Source of the DNA: Streptomyces sp. SAI-135
GTDB lineage: Bacteria; Actinomycetota; Actinomycetes; Streptomycetales; Streptomycetaceae
Length of the DNA stretch: 64,000 nt
Assembly: GCF_029893805.1 (NCBI RefSeq)
Contig: NZ_JARXYP010000002.1
Location: forward strand, 7,502,001-7,566,000
Reading direction: 5' to 3'
A program made the translations under genes and the position numbers. Shown piece after piece: positions 50,591-59,945 of the stretch. Positions within the stretch are counted from its first letter, which is position 1. Each line of letters begins with the position of its first letter. A model generated the notes under the pieces. The model had not been told where the DNA came from. It ran no database searches and saw only the letters and a list, made by a program, of their open reading frames with translations.

Positions 50591-52669
50591 TTCCGGCGTC
50601 GCCGCCTCGCGCAGGCCGAATCGGTCGTGGACCGTGCGCAGTGGCTTCGGTGCCCACCAGGCGCGGCGGCCGAGGAGGGCCATGGTCGCCGGGACCAGCA
50701 GCATCCGTACGACCGTCGCGTCGATCAGGACGGCCAGGGTCAGGCCGAGACCGATCTGGAGGATGGGGGAGAACCCGCCGGTCATGAAGGCGCCGAACAC
50801 GACCGCGAGGAGCAGCGCGGCACAGGTGACGACCCGCCCGGACCGGCGCAGCCCCGTCACGACGGACTCCTGGTCGTCGCCGGTCCGCTGCCGGGCCTCC
50901 CGCATCCGGGCCAGGATGAACAGCTCGTAGTCCATGGCGAGCCCGAAGGCGATCGACACGATCAGCGGCGGGGCGGTCAGGCTCAGCGCGCCCAGCCCCT
51001 CGCCGCCCAGCAGCCCGGCCCCGTGGCCGTCCTGGAAGACCCACACCACCACGCCGAGCGCCGCGCCCAGACTGAGCAGGGTGGTCGCGATCGTGCGCAG
51101 CGGGATCAGCACCGAGCCGGTGAAGGCGAACAGCAGCACGAAGACGGAGGCCAGGACGGTCAGCGCCGCCCAGGGCGCCCGGTCGGCGAGCATCGCGCGG
51201 AAGTCGACCAGCCGGGCCGCGACCCCGGTCACCTCGACGGGCTCGCCGCCGCGCACCTCCCTGACCCGCTCGACGAGGCCGGTGGCCGCCGCGCCGTCCA
51301 CCGTGCCGGGCGGCCGCAGTTCCACGACGGTGTTGCCGCCCGGGAGGTCACGGGACTCGGCGTTCGGGACCAGGGCGCGGATCCGGTCGGCGGTCGCGGT
51401 GTCGGTGCCGGGCTCGAGGAGGACGACCACGGGGGAGACGCCGGTGCCCTTCGGGAAGTGCGCGTCCACGGTGTCGTACAGCTGCCGTGCCTCGGTGCCG
51501 GCCGGCAGCTGCCGGGCGTCGCCGATGGCGATGCGCAGGCCGGTGACGGGCAGGGCCAGGAGCAACAGGGCCGGGACCACGGTGACCAGGACGGCGATCC
51601 GGCGGCGCTGTGCGAAGCGGGCGAGGCGGGCGAAGACCCGGCCCTCCTCGTCCTCGGAACGCGCCTTCGAGGGACGGATCCGTCCGCCGAACTTCGTGAG
51701 CAGCGCGGGCAGCAGGGTGACCGCGGCCAGCATGTCGACCACCACGACGGCCGCGACGGCCAGGCCCATGCTGCGCAGGAACACGCTCGGGAAGACCAGC
51801 AGCCCGGTCAGGCTGACGGCCACGGTGAGCCCGGAGAACAGGACGGTCCGGCCGGCCGCGTCGACCGTGCGGTGCACGGCACGCACCACATCGTCGGTGT
51901 GCCGCCGTTCCTCGCGGAAGCGGACCAGCATCAACAGGGCGTAGTCGACGGCGAGTCCGAGCCCGAGCATGGTGGTGACCTGGATCGCGTACACCGAGAT
52001 GTCGGTGACCTGGCCGAAGGCGAACAGCCCCAGGAAGGCGCCCGCGATCCCGCTCACCGCGATCACCAGCGGCAGCGCGGCGGCGCGCAGTCCGCCGAAC
52101 ACGACGAGCAGCAGGGCGAGTACGACCGGGAGGGAGATCAACTCGGCGTTCTTCACGTCCTCCTGGGCGCGTTCCCCGAGCTGCCTGCCGAGCAGCTCGC
52201 CGCCGCTGACGTGGACGTCGGGGGCGTCGATCCGCTTGATCGCCTCGACGGCCGTGTCGGTCGCCTTCTCCTCGTCCTCGTCGCTGAGCCCGCCCTCGAA
52301 GGTGACGGGGATGACGAGCGCCTGTCCGTCACGGGCGGTGAGACCGGGGGTGGTGTACGGGTCGGGCACCTCGGCCACCCCGGCGATCGCGCGGACCTCG
52401 GCGACGGTCCGCTCGACCTGGGCGCGCAGGGCCGCGTCGGAGACGGCCTCGCCCGCGACGACCGCGGTGACGGACTCGCCGGACGGGTCCACCTGCGAGA
52501 GACGGTCGTCGGCCACGTCGGACTCGGTGCCGGGCACGTCGGGCACGTCGTCGGAGAGGTCGGCGAAGACGCCGGTGCCGAGCCCGAAGCCCAGCAGCAG
52601 GAAGGCGGCCCAGAGGCCGATGACGGTCAGCGGGCGGCGGGTCGCCGCGCGGGCGAGTGTGGAGAGCAC
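50567..52669 (-). CDS. MMPL-family (RND) exporter
   Basis: A 700-residue protein with two repeats of six helices, starting MLSTLARAATRRPLTVIGLW. Helix 1 is followed by a large extracellular domain. The conserved proton-relay helices are seen as GLGLAVDYALLMLVRFREER in the first half and IAFGLAMDYELFILARMREA in the second. It exports lipids, drugs or natural products. GTG 52669 follows GGGAGG. The 3' end contributes to the tandem array at 50143-50590. Confidence 0.9.
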   Translation of the reverse strand: MLSTLARAATRRPLTVIGLWAAFLLLGFGLGTGVFADLSDDVPDVPGTESDVADDRLSQVDPSGESVTAVVAGEAVSDAALRAQVERTVAEVRAIAGVAEVPDPYTTPGLTARDGQALVIPVTFEGGLSDEDEEKATDTAVEAIKRIDAPDVHVSGGELLGRQLGERAQEDVKNAELISLPVVLALLLVVFGGLRAAALPLVIAVSGIAGAFLGLFAFGQVTDISVYAIQVTTMLGLGLAVDYALLMLVRFREERRHTDDVVRAVHRTVDAAGRTVLFSGLTVAVSLTGLLVFPSVFLRSMGLAVAAVVVVDMLAAVTLLPALLTKFGGRIRPSKARSEDEEGRVFARLARFAQRRRIAVLVTVVPALLLLALPVTGLRIAIGDARQLPAGTEARQLYDTVDAHFPKGTGVSPVVVLLEPGTDTATADRIRALVPNAESRDLPGGNTVVELRPPGTVDGAAATGLVERVREVRGGEPVEVTGVAARLVDFRAMLADRAPWAALTVLASVFVLLFAFTGSVLIPLRTIATTLLSLGAALGVVVWVFQDGHGAGLLGGEGLGALSLTAPPLIVSIAFGLAMDYELFILARMREARQRTGDDQESVVTGLRRSGRVVTCAALLLAVVFGAFMTGGFSPILQIGLGLTLAVLIDATVVRMLLVPATMALLGRRAWWAPKPLRTVHDRFGLREAATPERSASANA

Positions 52670-52877
52670 GGGGGCCTCCCGGCGGGTTGGCGGTGGTCGA
52701 TGGCCCCCTCAGACTGCTGCCGCGGACGTGCGCACCGGATCGCCGGGACGGGCGGTTTCGGCGCCTCCGCCGTACGGGTGAGGCGGTGGGGTTCCTCCCT
52801 CCCGCGGGGGAGGAATCTTCGGTACCGGTCGGGGAGTTGAGCAGAGTCGACCTGGCAGACACCCATGAGGAGGCCGC

Positions 52878-53297
52878 ATGTCCGAGGTACCGCCCGCCGT
52901 CCGTGAACTCAGGCTCGTCGTCACGGCGGAGGACTACGACGAGGCGCTGCGTTTCTACCGGGACGTCCTCGGGCTGCCCGAACGGGCCGCGTTCTCCTCG
53001 CCGGACGGGCGGGTGACCATCCTGGAGGCGGGACGCGCGACGCTGGAGCTGACGGACCCGAACCACGCCGCGTTCATCGACGACGTGGAGGTGGGGCGCC
53101 GGGTCGCCGGACACATCCGGGTGGCCTTCGAGGTGGACGACTCGACCGCCGTGACGGCGAAGCTGGCGCAGGCCGGGGCTGAGGTCGTCGCCGAACCGAC
53201 CCGCACCCCGTGGAACTCCCTCAACTCCCGCCTGGAGGCACCCGGTTCACTCCAGCTGACCCTGTTCACCGAACTGGGGGACGAGCCCCGGGACTAG
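52878..53297 (+). CDS. VOC-superfamily protein (glyoxalase/bleomycin-resistance-like)
   Basis: A 139-residue VOC fold protein with ELRLVVTAEDYDEALRFYRDVLGLP at the N-terminus, VTILEAGRATLELTD and HIRVAFEVDDSTAVTAKLAQAGA. Resistance proteins and glyoxalases share this fold; no function is assigned. It is divergent from the MMPL gene and converges on the response regulator, with stops overlapping by 4 bases. Confidence 0.82.
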   Translation: MSEVPPAVRELRLVVTAEDYDEALRFYRDVLGLPERAAFSSPDGRVTILEAGRATLELTDPNHAAFIDDVEVGRRVAGHIRVAFEVDDSTAVTAKLAQAGAEVVAEPTRTPWNSLNSRLEAPGSLQLTLFTELGDEPRD

Positions 53298-53962
53298 GGC
53301 GTGCCCGGCGTCACCAGGCCCGTCTCGTAGGCGCAGATGACCGCCTGCACCCGGTCGCGCAGCCCCAGCTTGCTCAGGACGTTGCTGACATGGGTCTTGA
53401 CCGTGTGCTCGCTGACGAAGAGCGTCGTGGCGATCTCGGCGTTCGACAGGCCCCGGGCCAGCATCCGCAGGGTCTCCACCTCGCGGGCCGTCAGCACGTC
53501 CAGGCGGTCGGGGGCGGGTTCGGCGGCGGCCTCCTCGCGGCGGCGGCGCACGATGTCGGCGACCAGGCGGCGGGTGACGGTCGGCGCGAGCAGCGAGTCG
53601 CCGCCCGCCACCACGCGGACCGCGTGCACGAGGTCGTCCCGGCGCACGTCCTTGAGGAGGAAGCCGCTGGCGCCCGCGTACAGCGCGTCGTACACGTACT
53701 CGTCGAGGTCGAACGTGGTCAGCATGACCACCTTGCAGCTCGACTGCGCGCACACCCGCCGGGCCGCCTCCAGGCCGTCCATGACGGGCATCCGGATGTC
53801 GAGGAGCAGGACGTCGGGCGAGTGGCCGCGCACCGCCTCCACCGCCGCGGCACCGTCCCCGGCCTCGGCGACCACCTCGATGTCCTGCTGCGCCTCGAGG
53901 ATCATGGTGAAGCCGCTGCGGACCAGTTCCTGGTCGTCGGCGACGACCACCCGGATGCTCAC
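53294..53962 (-). CDS. NarL/LuxR-family response regulator
   Basis: A 222-residue response regulator. The receiver has VVVADDQELVRSGFTMIL, the phospho-acceptor Asp in VLLLDIRMPVMDG and the Lys in GFLLKDV. The C-terminal LuxR HTH is LTAREVETLRMLARGLSNAEI ... KTHVSNVLSKLGLRDR. GTG 53962 overlaps the histidine-kinase stop (GTGA), so the two are coupled as one two-component system. Confidence 0.93.
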   Translation of the reverse strand: MSIRVVVADDQELVRSGFTMILEAQQDIEVVAEAGDGAAAVEAVRGHSPDVLLLDIRMPVMDGLEAARRVCAQSSCKVVMLTTFDLDEYVYDALYAGASGFLLKDVRRDDLVHAVRVVAGGDSLLAPTVTRRLVADIVRRRREEAAAEPAPDRLDVLTAREVETLRMLARGLSNAEIATTLFVSEHTVKTHVSNVLSKLGLRDRVQAVICAYETGLVTPGTP

Positions 53963-55155
53963 CCGAGGGCCGCTTCCCGGTCCGCGCCGGCGGGCAGCCG
54001 TACGACGACCCGGAAGCCCCCCTCCGGGCCGGGACCGGCCTGTGCGCTGCCCCCGCAGGCGGCCGCCCGCTCCCTGAGCCCGATCAGCCCGTGGCCGCCC
54101 GCCGACCCCGCGGGGCCGGCGCCGTCGTCCGTCACCGTGAGGGTCAACTCGTCCTCCGCCCAGTCGAGTTCCACCTGTGCGCAGGAAGCGTACGCGTGCT
54201 TCACCGTGTTGGTCAGGGCTTCCTGCACCGCTCGGTAGGCGGCGACCTCGGTGTCCGGGTGCAGCGGGCGCGGCCGCCCTCGGACGCTCAACTCGACCCG
54301 CAGGCGCGTCGATGCGGCGACCTGGGCGATCAGACCGGGCAGCCCGGCGAGATCCGGCTGCGGCGGCCGGACGGCACCGCCCCGGCGCTCCTCCTCCTTC
54401 AGTACCCCCAGAATGCGCCGCAGTTGGGTCATGGCGTCCCGGCCGCTGGCCGCGATCGCGTCGAACGCGGCCTCGGCACGCTCCGGATCGCTGCGCACCA
54501 CGACCGGTCCCGCCTCCGCCTGCACGACCATCAGGCTCACCGCGTGCGCGAGGATGTCGTGCATGTCCCGGGCGATGCGGGAGCGTTCCTGGGCGATGGC
54601 GCGCGCGGTCTCCGCGGCCCGCTCCCGCTCCAGCCGGCGGGCCCGGTCCTCGACGGCGGCGGTGTACGCGCGCTGGACGCGGGCCAGGACGCCGAGGCCG
54701 TAGGCGCAGATCATGCCGGTGATGTGGAAGGCGTACTCGAAGGGCTCGGAGTGCTCCTTGTGCTGCATGGTCAGCACGGCTCCGAGGAGCCAGCCCGCCA
54801 GCATCGAGCGGCGCTGCCAGGGCAGGGCCTGGGCGGCCATGGTGTACAGGACGACCAGCCCGCCGTAGAGCACGTCGGGCGGTGGGGCGTGGTAGTAGGC
54901 CATGGCCGTGGTGGCCGCCGACACGGCCACGGCGCAGGAGTAGGGGAAGCGGCGGCGCCAGACCAGCGGGACGGCGGTGGCGGCGCCCAGCAGCCAGCCC
55001 GCCAGGCTCAGCGGATCGTCGCCCTCGTCCGGGAACATCCACTGCAGGGATGCGGCGAACAGCACCAGCACGGCGAGCGCGCTGTCGACGACGTACGGGT
55101 TCGTGGTCCTCAGACGGGCCACGACGGGGGCGTACCAGGACCGGGCGGCGGGCAT
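53959..55155 (-). CDS. Sensor histidine kinase (HisKA_3/NarL type)
   Basis: A 398-residue membrane kinase. Four to five hydrophobic helices occupy about residues 20-160, followed by the dimerisation/phospho-acceptor box ERSRIARDMHDILAHAVSLM (His in DMHD) and an ATPase domain with AVQEALTNTVKHAYA and VTDDGAGPAGSAGGHGLIGLRERA. There is no periplasmic ligand domain, so it may sense the membrane itself. It is cotranscribed with the downstream response regulator. The target genes are not identified; MMPL exporters are frequent targets. Confidence 0.92.
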   Translation of the reverse strand: MPAARSWYAPVVARLRTTNPYVVDSALAVLVLFAASLQWMFPDEGDDPLSLAGWLLGAATAVPLVWRRRFPYSCAVAVSAATTAMAYYHAPPPDVLYGGLVVLYTMAAQALPWQRRSMLAGWLLGAVLTMQHKEHSEPFEYAFHITGMICAYGLGVLARVQRAYTAAVEDRARRLERERAAETARAIAQERSRIARDMHDILAHAVSLMVVQAEAGPVVVRSDPERAEAAFDAIAASGRDAMTQLRRILGVLKEEERRGGAVRPPQPDLAGLPGLIAQVAASTRLRVELSVRGRPRPLHPDTEVAAYRAVQEALTNTVKHAYASCAQVELDWAEDELTLTVTDDGAGPAGSAGGHGLIGLRERAAACGGSAQAGPGPEGGFRVVVRLPAGADREAALG

Positions 55156-55213
55156 GAGCGGCTCCTCGGGGCCGGGGCCGTTCCAGTATCACGACGCCGA
55201 GGCGGCCGGGGCC

Positions 55214-55999
55214 TCACCGGTGAGAGGGATATCCGGTGCCCGACGGGGGTGTGACCGCCGGCTGCCAGCCCAGCGCCCGGGAGATGCCGAGCGCGGCGAG
55301 CCGTACCGCCGGGACCAGCGCCGGCACCTGGGCGTCGGCCTCGGGCACGACGACCGACACGGCCGCCACCACCGTCCCGTCGGGGCCGCAGACGGGGGCG
55401 GCCACCGACAGGGCGTCGTCGGTGACCTGACGGCTGCTCACCGCGACGCCGGTGCGCCGCACCTCGGCCAGGACCCGGCGCAGCCGCGCGGGTTCGGCGA
55501 TGGTGTACGGCGTGAAGACGGCGAGCGGGCTCGCGCAGTACTCCTCCTGCTCGCGGGGCCCGCAGTGCGCCAGCAGCACCAGGCCCACCCCGGTGGCGTG
55601 CAGCGGCCAGCGCGCCCCCACCCGGATGTGCACCCCGACCGACGAGCGGCCTGCGATCCACTCGATGTAGACGACGTCCGAGCCGTCCCGCACCGCCAGC
55701 TGCACGTTCTCGTGGGTGGCCTCGTACAGGTCCTCCAGGTACGGCAGCGCGAGCTGCCTGAGCGCGACCCCGCGCGGCGCGAGCGCGGCGACCTCCCACA
55801 GGCGCAGTCCCACGTGGTAGACCCCGGCGTCGTCCCGTTCCAGCGCGCCCCAGTCGGCCAGTGCGCCCACCAGCCGGTGCGTGGTCGTCAGCGTCAGCCC
55901 GGCCCGGCGGCTGATGTCGGTCAGCGACAGCGCCGGATGGTCGTGGTCGAAGGCGGCGAGCACGGACAGCAGGCGGTCCGGGGCGGAACGCGTCGTCAT
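55214..55999 (-). CDS. IclR-family transcriptional regulator
   Basis: A 261-residue regulator with the N-terminal winged HTH (LLSVLAAFDHDHPALSLTDISRRAGLTLTTTHRLV) and the IclR effector domain (YIEWIAGRSSVGVHIRVGARWPLHATGVGLVLLAH ... GTVVAAVSVVVPEAD). ATG 55999 overlaps the MarR stop by 4 bases. Two regulators from different families made from one operon suggests layered control of the divergent catabolic genes. Confidence 0.9.
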   Translation of the reverse strand: MTTRSAPDRLLSVLAAFDHDHPALSLTDISRRAGLTLTTTHRLVGALADWGALERDDAGVYHVGLRLWEVAALAPRGVALRQLALPYLEDLYEATHENVQLAVRDGSDVVYIEWIAGRSSVGVHIRVGARWPLHATGVGLVLLAHCGPREQEEYCASPLAVFTPYTIAEPARLRRVLAEVRRTGVAVSSRQVTDDALSVAAPVCGPDGTVVAAVSVVVPEADAQVPALVPAVRLAALGISRALGWQPAVTPPSGTGYPSHR

Positions 56000-56415
56000 G
56001 GCCGGTCGGCGACTCTCAGCAGGAGGGCCTGGAGGGTGTCGCGCTCGGCGGGGTCCAGCGGCGCGAGCAGGTCGTTGGTGACCCGCCTGCCCGCCTCGTC
56101 GGTGTCGCGCAGGAACGCCCGGCCCTTGTCGGTGAGGACGACGGTCTTGCTGCGGCGGTCGTCGGGGGAGGGGCGGCGCTCGGTCATCCCCAGCTTCTCC
56201 AGGTCGTCGACGAGGCCGACGATCGCGCTGGGGTCGTAGCCGAGCCGGGTGCTCAGCTCCCGCTGGAGGGCGCCCTCGGAGCCGGCGAGATAGCGCAGCA
56301 CCGCGTAGTGCCGCAGCCGCAGGCCCGACTCCTGGAGGAACGTGTTGAACAACTGGCCCGAGCGCAGGCCCAGGCGGTACAGCAGGTAACCGGTGTCCGC
56401 GTGCAGCCCGCGCAT
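55996..56415 (-). CDS. MarR-family transcriptional regulator
   Basis: A 139-residue winged-helix regulator: FLQESGLRLRHYAVLRYLAGSEGALQRELSTRLGYDPSAIVGLVDDLEKLGMTERRPSPDDRRSKTVVLTDKG shows the recognition helix and the D-R-R wing. ATG 56415 has GGAGGAG at 6-base spacing. It is divergent from the SDR operon, with a 25-bp inverted repeat between. Likely ligands are aromatic or acyl compounds. Confidence 0.9.
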   Translation of the reverse strand: MRGLHADTGYLLYRLGLRSGQLFNTFLQESGLRLRHYAVLRYLAGSEGALQRELSTRLGYDPSAIVGLVDDLEKLGMTERRPSPDDRRSKTVVLTDKGRAFLRDTDEAGRRVTNDLLAPLDPAERDTLQALLLRVADRP

Positions 56416-56529
56416 CCACGGCTCCTCCGAGTCGATGGGGTTCGCGGTGACGTGCTGGCGTGTGATGGCGGGCTCCTCGCGCTCGGTGGGTCAGGGAGAT
56501 TCCAGCATGACGCACCCGAAGGTCGCCAA

Positions 56530-56554
56530 CAACTATTGACGTCACCAATTATTG
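56530..56554. promoter_or_regulatory. MarR-type operator candidate
   Basis: CAACTATTG-ACGTCAC-CAATTATTG has near-symmetric arms (ATTG/CAAT core) in the 217-base interval between the MarR gene and the SDR gene. It is the only AT-rich patch of the interval. Confidence 0.6.
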
Positions 56555-56632
56555 CTCTTAGCTTCGATCTCGCAGTCACACCGCGCTTTCCGAAGCCGCG
56601 CCACCCGCATCCGTTCGTGAAGGGACCTGCTC

Positions 56633-57550
56633 GTGCCCAGCATCGATCTCACCGGCAAGGCCGCCGTCGTCACCGGCAGCGGCCGGGGCCTCGGCCTCGC
56701 CTACGCGCACGCCCTCGCCGCCCACGGCGCCTCGGTGGTCGTCAACGACGTCGACGAGGCGGTCGCCGAGCAGGCCGTGAAGTCCATCGCGGAGGCGGGC
56801 GGCACCGCCGTCGCCGAGGTCGTCCCCGTCGGCACCACCGAGGCCGCCGAGCGCCTGGTCGACCGGGCCGTGGCCGAGTTCGGCAGGCTCGACGTCCTGG
56901 TCACCAACGCGGGCATCCTGCGCGACAAGGTGCTGTGGAAGATGACCGACGACGACTTCGACGCGGTGATCGCCACCCACCTCAAGGGCACCTTCACCTG
57001 CGCCCGCGCCGCCGCCGTGCGGATGCGCGAGCAGGGCGAGGGCGGCACCCTGATCCTGGTCGGCTCCCCGGCCGGCCAGCGCGGCAACTTCGGCCAGACC
57101 AACTACGCCGCCGCCAAGGCCGGCATCGCCGCCTTCGCCCGCACCTGGTCCATGGAACTGGGCCGCGCGAACATCACCGTCAACGCGATCGTGCCCGTCG
57201 CGGCCACCGCGATGACCGAGACCATCCCCGCCTTCGCCCCCTACGTCGAGGCCATGAGGAACGGCGAGCCCCTCCCGGACTTCCTCCGCAAGGGCGAGGG
57301 CTTCGGCACCCCCGAGGACTGCGCGGCCCTCGTGCCCTTCCTCGCCTCCGAGGCCGCCCGGTCCATCACCGGGCAGGCCATCGGCATCGGCGGCGACAAG
57401 GTGGCACTCTGGTCCCATCCGCAGGAGATCAGGACGGCGTACGCGGACGGCGGCTGGACCCCCGAGACCCTGGCCGACGCCTTCCCCACCTCGGTGGGCG
57501 CCGAGCTCCAGACCGTCGGCATTCCGGCGCCGAAGCTTCCGGAGGCGTGA
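56633..57550 (+). CDS. SDR-family oxidoreductase, first gene of an acyl-CoA operon
   Basis: A 305-residue classical SDR. It has AAVVTGSGRGLGLAYAHALAAHGA, the NAG motif in LVTNAGILRDKVLWKM, and the catalytic Tyr-x-x-x-Lys in NYAAAKAGIAAFARTWSMELG. It resembles the hydroxyacyl-CoA dehydrogenase part of peroxisomal multifunctional enzymes. GTG 56633 follows AAGGGA. It starts an operon with an amidohydrolase, an acyl-CoA ligase and a MaoC hydratase, suggesting breakdown of a CoA-activated acid. Confidence 0.88.
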   Translation: MPSIDLTGKAAVVTGSGRGLGLAYAHALAAHGASVVVNDVDEAVAEQAVKSIAEAGGTAVAEVVPVGTTEAAERLVDRAVAEFGRLDVLVTNAGILRDKVLWKMTDDDFDAVIATHLKGTFTCARAAAVRMREQGEGGTLILVGSPAGQRGNFGQTNYAAAKAGIAAFARTWSMELGRANITVNAIVPVAATAMTETIPAFAPYVEAMRNGEPLPDFLRKGEGFGTPEDCAALVPFLASEAARSITGQAIGIGGDKVALWSHPQEIRTAYADGGWTPETLADAFPTSVGAELQTVGIPAPKLPEA

Positions 57551-58425
57551 TGGACATCGAGTCACTGGTCGCCATCGACGTCCACACCCACGCCGAGGTC
57601 TCCTCCAAGGGCCACTCCTCGCTGGACGACGACCTGCACGACGCGTCCTCGGCCTACTTCAAGGTGAAGGGCAAGCGGAAGCCGACCCTTCAGGAGACCG
57701 CCGCCTACTACCGCGAGCGGAGGATGGCCGCCGTGATCTTCACGGTGGACGCCGAGTCCGCGACCGGCACCGCGCCCGTCCCCAACGAGGAGGTCGCGGA
57801 GGCCGCCGCCGCCAACTCCGACGTGCTGATCCCCTTCGCCTCCATCGACCCCTTCCGCGGCAGGGCGGGCGTCAAGCAGGCCCGCCGCCTGGTCGAGGAG
57901 TACGGGGTGAAGGGCTTCAAGTTCCACCCCAGCATCCAGGGCTTCTTCCCCAACGACCGCTCGGTGGCGTACGACCTCTACGAGGTCATCGAGGAGACCG
58001 GCACCATCGCCCTCTTCCACACCGGGCAGACCGGCATCGGCGCCGGGGTCCCGGGCGGCGGCGGCATCCGCCTCAAGTACTCCAACCCCCTGCACGTGGA
58101 CGACGTCGCGGCCGACTTCCCGCACCTGAAGATCATCCTGGCCCACCCGTCGTTCCCCTGGCAGGACGAGGCCCTCGCCGTCGCCACGCACAAGCCGGGC
58201 GTGCACATCGACCTGTCCGGCTGGTCGCCGAAGTACTTCCCGCCGCAGCTCGTGCAGTACGCGAACACGCTGCTCAAGGACAAGGTCCTCTTCGGCTCCG
58301 ACTTCCCCGTCCTCACCCCCGACCGCTGGCTCGCCGACTTCGGGAAGCTGTCGATCAAGGACGAGGTGAAGCCGAGGATCCTCAAGGAGAACGCCGCCCG
58401 TCTGCTCGGGCTGACCAAGCCGTAA
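57550..58425 (+). CDS. Amidohydrolase-2 family metal-dependent hydrolase/decarboxylase
   Basis: A 291-residue TIM-barrel enzyme of the ACMSD/2,6-dihydroxybenzoate decarboxylase-like family. Metal and catalytic residues are visible in DVHTHAEV (HxH), GFKFHPSIQGFFPND, LFHTGQTG, IILAHPSFPWQDEAL and FGSDFPVLTPD. It may be a decarboxylase or a hydrolase acting on a ring-derived acid; the choice cannot be made here. It shares one base with the SDR stop. Confidence 0.85.
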   Translation: MDIESLVAIDVHTHAEVSSKGHSSLDDDLHDASSAYFKVKGKRKPTLQETAAYYRERRMAAVIFTVDAESATGTAPVPNEEVAEAAAANSDVLIPFASIDPFRGRAGVKQARRLVEEYGVKGFKFHPSIQGFFPNDRSVAYDLYEVIEETGTIALFHTGQTGIGAGVPGGGGIRLKYSNPLHVDDVAADFPHLKIILAHPSFPWQDEALAVATHKPGVHIDLSGWSPKYFPPQLVQYANTLLKDKVLFGSDFPVLTPDRWLADFGKLSIKDEVKPRILKENAARLLGLTKP

Positions 58426-58434
58426 GGGGCCCCG

Positions 58435-59937
58435 ATGCGCAACGAGGGACTGGGTTCGTGGCCCGCACGCCGGGCCCGCAAGACCCCGCACCGCACCGCC
58501 CTGATCCACGGCGGCACCACAATCACGTACGCCGATCTGCACACCCGCGTCACCCGCCTCGCGCACGCCCTGCGCGCCCGGGGCATCCGGCGCGGCGACC
58601 GGGTCGCCTACCTCGGCCCCAACCACCCCTCCTACCTGGAGACGCTGTTCGCGGCCGGCACCCTCGGCGCGGTCTTCGTCCCCCTCAACACCCGCCTCGC
58701 CGGACCGGAGATCGGCTACCAGCTCTCCGACTCCGGGGCCAGGGCGCTCGTCTACGGTCCGGCGTCAAAGGCTCTGGTCGCCGGACTGCCCGGCAGCACC
58801 GACGTCCGTACGTACGTCGAAGTCGGCCCCGAGTACGAGCAGTTGCTGGCCGAGTCGCCGACCGAGCCGATCGACGAACCGGTCACGCCCGACGACACCT
58901 GCATCATCATGTACACCTCGGGCACCACCGGGCGTCCCAAGGGCGCCATGCTCACCCACGGCAACCTGACGTGGAACGCGATCAACGTCCTCGTCGACAC
59001 CGACCTGATCGCCGACGAACGCGCCCTGGTCTCCGCCCCGTTGTTCCACACGGCGGGCCTGAACATGCTGACCATGCCGGTGCTCCTCAAGGGCGGCACC
59101 TGTGTCCTCGTGGAGGCCTTCGACCCCGACGCCACCTTCGACCTGATCGAACAGCACCGGATCACCTTCATGTTCGGGGTGCCCACGATGTTCGAACAGG
59201 TGGCGAGGCACCCGCGCTGGGCGGACGCGGACCTGTCCTCCCTGCGCATCCTGACCTGCGGCGGCTCCCCGGTGTCCACCCCCTTGATCGCCGCGTACCA
59301 GGAGCGGGGGCTCACCTTCCTCCAGGGCTACGGCATGACGGAGGCCTCACCCGGAACCCTGTTCCTGGACGCCGAGCACGCCATCGGCAAGGCGGGTTCG
59401 GCGGGCGTGCCGCACTTCTTCACCGATGTCCGGGTGGTACGGCCGGACCTGGCGCCCGTCGACGTCGGCGAGACCGGCGAGGTCGTGCTCCGGGGCCCGA
59501 ACGTCATGCCCGGCTACTGGGGACTGCCCGAGGAGACGGCCGCCTCCTTCGCGGACGGCTGGTTCCGCAGCGGGGACGCGGCCCGCGTCGACGAGGACGG
59601 CTACGTCGTCATCGTCGACCGCATCAAGGACATGATCATCTCCGGTGGCGAGAACATCTACCCCGCCGAGATCGAGGACCTCCTCCTCGGCCATCCGGAC
59701 ATCGCCGAGTGCGCGGTCATCGGCGTCCCGGACGAGAAGTGGGGCGAGGTGCCACGGGCGGTGATCGTCCCGCGCGAGGGTGCCGTGCCCGACCCCGACG
59801 AGGTCCTGGCCTCCCTGGCCGGCCGACTCGCCAAGTACAAGATCCCCAAGTCGGTGGTGGTCGCGGACGAACTCCCGCGCACCGCCTCCGGCAAGCTCCT
59901 CAAGTCCCGGGTGCGCAAGCGCTACGGCAACAGTTAA
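58435..59937 (+). CDS. AMP-forming acyl-CoA synthetase
   Basis: A 500-residue ANL enzyme with the P-loop IIMYTSGTTGRPKGAMLTHGN, A5 GYGMTEASPG, A7 WFRSGDAARVDEDGY and the A8/Lys motif GENIYPAEIED, ending TASGKLLKSRVRKR. It activates a carboxylic acid as the CoA thioester in the cytoplasm, probably the entry step of this operon. The starting acid is unknown. It begins 9 bases after the amidohydrolase. Confidence 0.92.
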   Translation: MRNEGLGSWPARRARKTPHRTALIHGGTTITYADLHTRVTRLAHALRARGIRRGDRVAYLGPNHPSYLETLFAAGTLGAVFVPLNTRLAGPEIGYQLSDSGARALVYGPASKALVAGLPGSTDVRTYVEVGPEYEQLLAESPTEPIDEPVTPDDTCIIMYTSGTTGRPKGAMLTHGNLTWNAINVLVDTDLIADERALVSAPLFHTAGLNMLTMPVLLKGGTCVLVEAFDPDATFDLIEQHRITFMFGVPTMFEQVARHPRWADADLSSLRILTCGGSPVSTPLIAAYQERGLTFLQGYGMTEASPGTLFLDAEHAIGKAGSAGVPHFFTDVRVVRPDLAPVDVGETGEVVLRGPNVMPGYWGLPEETAASFADGWFRSGDAARVDEDGYVVIVDRIKDMIISGGENIYPAEIEDLLLGHPDIAECAVIGVPDEKWGEVPRAVIVPREGAVPDPDEVLASLAGRLAKYKIPKSVVVADELPRTASGKLLKSRVRKRYGNS

Positions 59938-59945
59938 GGAACCCC

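Noticed and set aside
50107..50787. 226-codon Gly/Arg-rich plus-strand frame across the second array
   Set aside because: It crosses from the L,D-transpeptidase remnant through the array into the antisense of the MMPL 3' end, and has no coding features.
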